A stretch of 10,718 nucleotides of DNA from UBA8437 sp003445035 (lineage in GTDB: Bacteria > Planctomycetota > Planctomycetia > Planctomycetales > Planctomycetaceae): positions 1 to 10,718 of the forward strand of contig CALCHI010000274.1 in assembly GCA_937901285.1 (NCBI GenBank). The letters are read 5' to 3'. Shown here one piece after another: positions 7,240 to 10,718 of the stretch. Numbering within the stretch: the first letter of the stretch is position 1; the number at the start of each line of letters is the position of its first letter. A program made the position numbers and the translations under genes. Below the pieces are notes generated by a model. It made no database searches. It was given only the letters and a program-made list of their open reading frames with translations, and was not told the DNA's origin.

Positions 7240-8634
7240 ATGTTCACCCGCCGTCATCTCCTGCAGTCCTCGGCCGTCGGCTTTCCGATGCTGGCGCTGC
7301 GTGGCCTTCTCGAAGCCGACACCTTTGGCCAGGGCCCGAATCCGCTGGCATCACGATTGGCGCATCACGCCCCACGGGCCAAGCGGATCCTGTTCCTGTT
7401 CATGAAGGGAGGCCCCTCCCAGGTCGACACCTTCGATTACAAGCCCCGGTTGCAGAAGGACCACGGGAAGCCATTGCCCTTCGACAAGCCCCGGGTGCAA
7501 TTCGCCGACACTGGCAAGCTCCTGGGTTCGCCCTGGACTTTCAGCCAGCACGGCGAGTGTGGCCTGCCAGTCAGCGAGTTGTTCCCACACACCGCCCGGC
7601 ACGCCGATGACCTCTGCGTGATCAATTCCGTCCACGGAACCAATGCCGCTCACGGCGGAGCCCTGCTGAAACTGCACACCGGTAGCGACAACTTCGTCCG
7701 CCCGAGCATCGGGTCGTGGGTCAGCTACGGACTGGGAACCGAAAACGGTGACCTGCCGGCGTTCGTCACCATCTGCCCGACACTGGCTCACGGGGGAGTC
7801 AAGAACTGGGGCAGCGCATTCTTGCCGGCTCCCTTCCAGGGCACACCCATCGGCAACGCCAGCCTCTCGTCGGCCGATGCCCGCGTTCCCTACCTGGACA
7901 ACCCCCGCCACTCGAGACAACTCCAACGCCTCAAGCTCGACTTACTCAGTCGATTCAACCGGCAACACCTCGATGACTTTGGCGAGGACGGGCGACTGGA
8001 AGCCAGGATCAACTCGTTCGAACTCGCCTTCCGCATGCAGGGTGAAATCCCCGGCATCCAGGACCTTTCGCAGGAATCCTCGGCAACACACAAGCTGTAC
8101 GGACTCGACGAAAAAATCACCGAGGACTTCGGACGGCAGTGCCTGCTGGCCCGCAGGTTCCTGGAGCGAGGCGTCCGATTCGTCCAGGTCACCCACAGCG
8201 ACACCATGGTCCAGTGGGACCAACACTCCAACCTGCTGAGCGGACACACCAAGAACGCCAAGGAGGTCGACCGCCCGATCGGCGGGCTGCTGACCGATCT
8301 CAAGGCCCGCGGACTGCTCGAAGACACCCTCGTCTGGTGGGGTGGCGAATTCGGACGCACCCCGTGCGTGCAAGGGTCCAACGGCCGGGACCACAACCCC
8401 GAAGGATTCACGATGTGGCTGGCCGGTGGCGGTGCCAAACCGGGACTCCGGTACGGTGCAACCGACGAGTTCGGTTACTACGCCGCCGAGGACAAGGTCC
8501 ATATCCACGATCTGCACGCCACCATCCTGCACCTGCTCGGACTCGACCACGAGCAGCTGACCTACCGCTACGCTGGCCGCGACTTCCGCCTGACCGACGT
8601 CTACGGCGACGTGGTCCAGGACGTGATCGCCTGA
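7240..8634 (+). CDS. DUF1501 protein, Tat-exported, alkaline-phosphatase/sulfatase-like fold
   Basis: A 464-residue DUF1501 protein, full length for the family. The N-terminus TRRHLLQSS (3-11) followed by a hydrophobic stretch is a twin-arginine signal, implying export in folded form, typical of metal cofactor enzymes. Family signatures seen: FMKGGPSQVDTFD (54-66), VHGTNAAHGG (131-140), WDQHSN (326-331), GGEFGRTP (368-375), GRDHNPEGF (382-390) and LHATILHLLGLDHEQLTY near the end; the Asp, His and Glu in these blocks are plausible metal ligands by analogy with the sulfatase/phosphatase superfamily. The reaction is not established. It starts 21 bases after the PSCyt gene stop with no strong Shine-Dalgarno sequence, so translation is probably coupled to that gene. 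The two are repeatedly paired in planctomycete genomes and likely act together at the cell envelope. Confidence 0.93.
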   Translation: MFTRRHLLQSSAVGFPMLALRGLLEADTFGQGPNPLASRLAHHAPRAKRILFLFMKGGPSQVDTFDYKPRLQKDHGKPLPFDKPRVQFADTGKLLGSPWTFSQHGECGLPVSELFPHTARHADDLCVINSVHGTNAAHGGALLKLHTGSDNFVRPSIGSWVSYGLGTENGDLPAFVTICPTLAHGGVKNWGSAFLPAPFQGTPIGNASLSSADARVPYLDNPRHSRQLQRLKLDLLSRFNRQHLDDFGEDGRLEARINSFELAFRMQGEIPGIQDLSQESSATHKLYGLDEKITEDFGRQCLLARRFLERGVRFVQVTHSDTMVQWDQHSNLLSGHTKNAKEVDRPIGGLLTDLKARGLLEDTLVWWGGEFGRTPCVQGSNGRDHNPEGFTMWLAGGGAKPGLRYGATDEFGYYAAEDKVHIHDLHATILHLLGLDHEQLTYRYAGRDFRLTDVYGDVVQDVIA

Positions 8635-8914
8635 AATTCGCTCCGTCTGATCGGAGACGATGACCCGGTTCTTGCCGTTCCGGAGATCACGTCCCGCTGT
8701 CGTCGAGAGCCGGATTTCACGTGTTAGATCGTGATCGGATACCACTTCGGGCAAGATATCCGGTTCCCCGGCGAATACTCTGTACCGAAGTACCGGACTC
8801 CCGCGAGTTCCACCACACAAAAAACCCGTAAAATCGTCACAATCTGCCCCAATTGACTGATCCCCAACCCCTTTGTTCTCGTTTTTACTTAGCAGGCTTA
8901 CCTCTTTTGACCCA

Positions 8915-8929
8915 TAGTGGGTTAGTGGG
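8915..8929. repeat. Tandem TAGTGGG repeat upstream of the YqiJ-like gene
   Basis: TAGTGGG occurs at 8915-8921 and again at 8923-8929, an 8-base period, just downstream of the TTGACC box. It could be part of a regulatory site in the promoter or leader of the YqiJ-flotillin operon. Confidence 0.35.
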
Positions 8930-8945
8930 CTCAATCTCTATTGAG
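8930..8945. repeat. Perfect 6-bp hairpin before the YqiJ-like ribosome site
   Basis: CTCAAT (8930-8935), loop CTCT, ATTGAG (8940-8945) form an inverted repeat ending 13 bases before the GGAG ribosome site (8959-8962). If transcribed it would be a leader hairpin; as DNA it could be an operator. Confidence 0.4.
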
Positions 8946-8968
8946 AGGTGGCCTGGCTGGAGTTGCTG

Positions 8969-9598
8969 ATGAACTTCGACCTCTCCGGATTCTATTACCG
9001 ATGTTTCGCCGAACCTGCACTGCAACCTGCCGGCCTGGTGATCGCCATCCTGGCGGTGTACTGGTCGTTGGTGATGTTCGGCGCGATCGATCTCGAGTTC
9101 CTCGACTGGAACTTCGAGCTCAGTCTCGAGGGCGACAGCGGGGCACTGGATTTCGGAATGGTGCCGCTGCGGTTCCTCAACCTCGGCACCATTCCGGTCA
9201 TGCTCTGGATGACCGTCTTCGGGTTCTCGGCCTGGATGCTTTCGCTACTGATCCACTACATCTGGGCTCCCGATCAAGCCGACGGGGTGGTGGTTGCCGA
9301 AGCGTTTGGCCTGGCGATACTTGCCACCAAGATCGCCACCAACCCGTTTCGATCGGTCTTCGAGATCGTCGAACCCAATCGTCCCGAGACATTGGTCGGT
9401 CAAACATGCACAATCTCCACGCTCACGGCCACAAGCCTGAGCGGCGAAGCACACTTCACCAGCGAGGGGGCACCGTTGATCCTCTCGGTTCGCGTTTCGG
9501 ACGGCGATCTGTCCAAGGGGCAGACGGCCAAAATCATCGACTACAACCTGTCTGACAACACGTACATCGTGAGCGGCACAATCGAGGGAGATGAGTAA
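8969..9598 (+). CDS. YqiJ/NfeD-like membrane protein with C-terminal OB fold
   Basis: A 209-residue protein with hydrophobic helices at about 20-41 and 72-99, a weaker one at 104-122, then a soluble beta-rich domain at about 129-205 starting at ETLVGQTC, as in the OB fold of YqiJ and NfeD-type proteins. The motif RFLNLGTIPVMLW matches the place of YLNIGRVPALVVL in E. coli YqiJ as I recall it. These proteins sit in the membrane and are encoded next to flotillins, probably helping place or regulate them. The ATG was chosen because GGAG lies 6 bases upstream; an in-frame GTG at 8948 would add seven residues but has only a GAGAG abutting it. The stop TAA shares its last A with the start of the flotillin gene, so the two are translationally coupled. 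Identification rests on topology, the OB region and the neighbour. Confidence 0.75.
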   Translation: MNFDLSGFYYRCFAEPALQPAGLVIAILAVYWSLVMFGAIDLEFLDWNFELSLEGDSGALDFGMVPLRFLNLGTIPVMLWMTVFGFSAWMLSLLIHYIWAPDQADGVVVAEAFGLAILATKIATNPFRSVFEIVEPNRPETLVGQTCTISTLTATSLSGEAHFTSEGAPLILSVRVSDGDLSKGQTAKIIDYNLSDNTYIVSGTIEGDE

Positions 9599-10718
9599 TG
9601 GGTTACGTGGAAATTGCACTCTATGGTATCGGCGGCCTGGTCGCGCTTGCGGTCGTCTCCTTCTTCATTCTCAGTGCCTTCTACCGCAAGCCGGGTCCTG
9701 AAGAAGCCATTGTCAGGACCGGCATGGGTGGCCTGAAGGTCCAGACCGGCAGGGGGATGATCATCGTCCCGGTGGCTCACGCGGCCGACAAGATGGACCT
9801 CTCGGTCAAGCGGATCGAGATCGCTCGCGAGGGCGAAGACGGTCTGATCTGCCAGGACAACATCCGGGCCGACATCCGGGTGGCGTTCTACGTCCGGGTC
9901 AACAACCAGCAGACCGACATCATGCAGGTCGCCGAGATGCTCAACCCGAAGCGGGCCTCGGAGATCAACCAGCTCCGCGAACTCTTCGAAGCCAAGTTCT
10001 CCGAAGCGCTCAAGACCGTCGGCAAGCAGTTCGACTTCGTCAGTCTCTACACCGACCGTGACAACTTCCGCGAGCAGATCCTCAACGTCATCGGCACCGA
10101 TCTCAACGGTTACCGGCTCGACAACTGCCACATCGATTACCTCGAGCAGACTCCCCTGGAGAGTCTCAACCCTCAGAACATCCTGGACGCCGAGGGGATC
10201 AAGAAGATCACCGAATTGACGACCCAGGAGAACATGAAGCGGAACGCCTTCGCGGTCGAAGAATCCAAGGTCATCAAGCAGCAGAACGTCGATCGCGACC
10301 AGGCGCTGTACGAACTCGAGCGACAGCGGGTCGATGCCGAGGAGAAGCAGAAGCGGGAGATCGCCGAGATCACCGCGAGAAACCAGGCGGCCGCGGCCCA
10401 GGTCCAGGAAGAGGAGCGGCAACGTGCCGAGTCGGCTCGGATCATTGCCGAGGAACAGATCCAGGTGGCCGAGCAGAACAAGGACCGCCAGATCATCGTG
10501 GCCCTGCGAAACAAGGAACGGACCGACCAGGTCGAGATCGAGCGGGTCGAGAAGGACCGGATGCTGGAAGTGACCGAACGGGAACGCGTGGTCGGTCTCG
10601 CCGACATCGAGAAGGACAAGGCGATCGAGATCGAGAAACGGAATATCCAGGAAGTGATCCGCGAACGCGTGATGGTCGAACGCGGCGTGGTCGAAGAACA
10701 GGAAAACATCAAGAACAC
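9598..10718 (+). CDS. Flotillin / YqiK-like SPFH protein (partial, runs off right edge)
   Basis: The 373 visible residues begin with one membrane helix (about 5-28), then an SPFH/band-7 domain (about 29-200: KPGPEEAIVRTGMGGLKV, then ADIRVAFYVRVN at 91-102) and a long charged coiled coil (203 to the edge) rich in Glu, Lys, Arg and Ala, the flotillin domain. The arrangement matches E. coli YqiK and Bacillus FloT, scaffold proteins of membrane microdomains that oligomerise through the coiled coil. The ATG overlaps the stop of the YqiJ-like gene (TAATG), with GGGAG 7 bases upstream inside that gene. The 3' end lies beyond the window, so total length, and whether it carries the usual C-terminal tail, cannot be seen. 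Confidence 0.93.
   Translation, partial: MGYVEIALYGIGGLVALAVVSFFILSAFYRKPGPEEAIVRTGMGGLKVQTGRGMIIVPVAHAADKMDLSVKRIEIAREGEDGLICQDNIRADIRVAFYVRVNNQQTDIMQVAEMLNPKRASEINQLRELFEAKFSEALKTVGKQFDFVSLYTDRDNFREQILNVIGTDLNGYRLDNCHIDYLEQTPLESLNPQNILDAEGIKKITELTTQENMKRNAFAVEESKVIKQQNVDRDQALYELERQRVDAEEKQKREIAEITARNQAAAAQVQEEERQRAESARIIAEEQIQVAEQNKDRQIIVALRNKERTDQVEIERVEKDRMLEVTERERVVGLADIEKDKAIEIEKRNIQEVIRERVMVERGVVEEQENIKN

Larger units (their letters stand above)
8635..8968. other. Non-coding gap between the DUF1501 and YqiJ-like genes
   Basis: These 334 bases hold no convincing gene. Seen: a stem CTCCG/CGGAG at 8641-8656 (with an alternative CGTCT/AGACG fold) 6 bases after the DUF1501 stop, which lacks a T-run but may mark the 3' end; a separated 7-bp inverted repeat GATCACG (8685-8691)/CGTGATC (8730-8736); a GTAC-CGAA-GTAC stem near 8780; a locally AT-richer stretch at about 8815-8910, as expected for a promoter; and -35-like TTGACT (8853-8858) and TTGACC (8907-8912), neither with a good -10 at the right distance. 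The small repeats nearest the gene are listed separately. Confidence 0.5.

Noticed and set aside
8660..8734. 24-codon ORF starting MTRFLPFRR just after the DUF1501 gene
   Set aside because: The purine-rich GGAG lies only three bases from the ATG, and the short Arg-rich peptide has no support beyond being open.
7942..8934. 330-codon open frame on the minus strand over DUF1501 and the gap to its right
   Set aside because: Two thirds is antisense to DUF1501. The part in the gap reads fairly natural, but there is no ribosome site at its start and no recognised domain.
9541..10422. 293-codon open frame on the minus strand opposite the flotillin gene
   Set aside because: Composition is rich in Leu, Asp and Val as expected for the antisense of a Glu/Gln/Lys-rich coiled coil.

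Overview
The window looks like chromosomal DNA from a planctomycete, probably class Planctomycetia. Three observations point there. A gene pair encodes a PSCyt1-PSCyt2-PSD1 cytochrome-type protein followed by a DUF1501 protein. The EF-Tu has an altered switch I of the kind I recall from Rhodopirellula. The sigma factor carries an N-terminal stack of helix-turn-helix modules. The DNA is GC-rich with G/C-biased third codon positions. No mobile element, CRISPR array or clear sign of recent transfer was seen.

Layout, left to right. Positions 133-2165 (minus strand) hold a translation operon read leftward: a good sigma-70-type promoter, then tRNA-Thr(TGT), tRNA-Tyr(GTA), tRNA-Gly(TCC), tRNA-Thr(GGT) and tuf. 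This is the gene order of the E. coli thrU-tyrU-glyT-thrT-tufB operon. A hairpin without a T-run follows tuf. Positions 2259-3935 (minus) encode a composite sigma-70 factor with a MerR-like HTH and two further HTH modules before region 1.2, an altered region 2.4 and almost no region 3. Positions 4118-4630 (minus) encode a small four-helix CopD/HemJ-like membrane protein, followed by a hairpin-T10 intrinsic terminator that lies in the leader region of the sigma gene.

Positions 4789-8634 (plus) hold the PSCyt/PSD1 protein and, 21 bases later, a Tat-type DUF1501 protein. They are very likely one exported, co-transcribed unit; its substrate cannot be told from sequence. The first gene lacks a Shine-Dalgarno sequence and has a -10-like box placed so that its mRNA may be leaderless. 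A 334-base non-coding gap (8635-8968) separates this unit from a YqiJ-like membrane/OB-fold protein (8969-9598) and a flotillin (SPFH) protein that runs off the right edge. The last two overlap at TAATG and match the known pairing of an NfeD/YqiJ-type protein with a flotillin, thought to organise membrane microdomains.

Nothing here is clearly a brand-new system. The sigma factor is the most unusual protein: its architecture and the substitutions at -10-contacting positions suggest non-canonical promoter recognition. The regulatory layout around it (ECF-like promoter, then a terminator, then the sigma ORF) and around the tRNA-tuf promoter (a 12-bp palindrome on the -35) deserves a second look.
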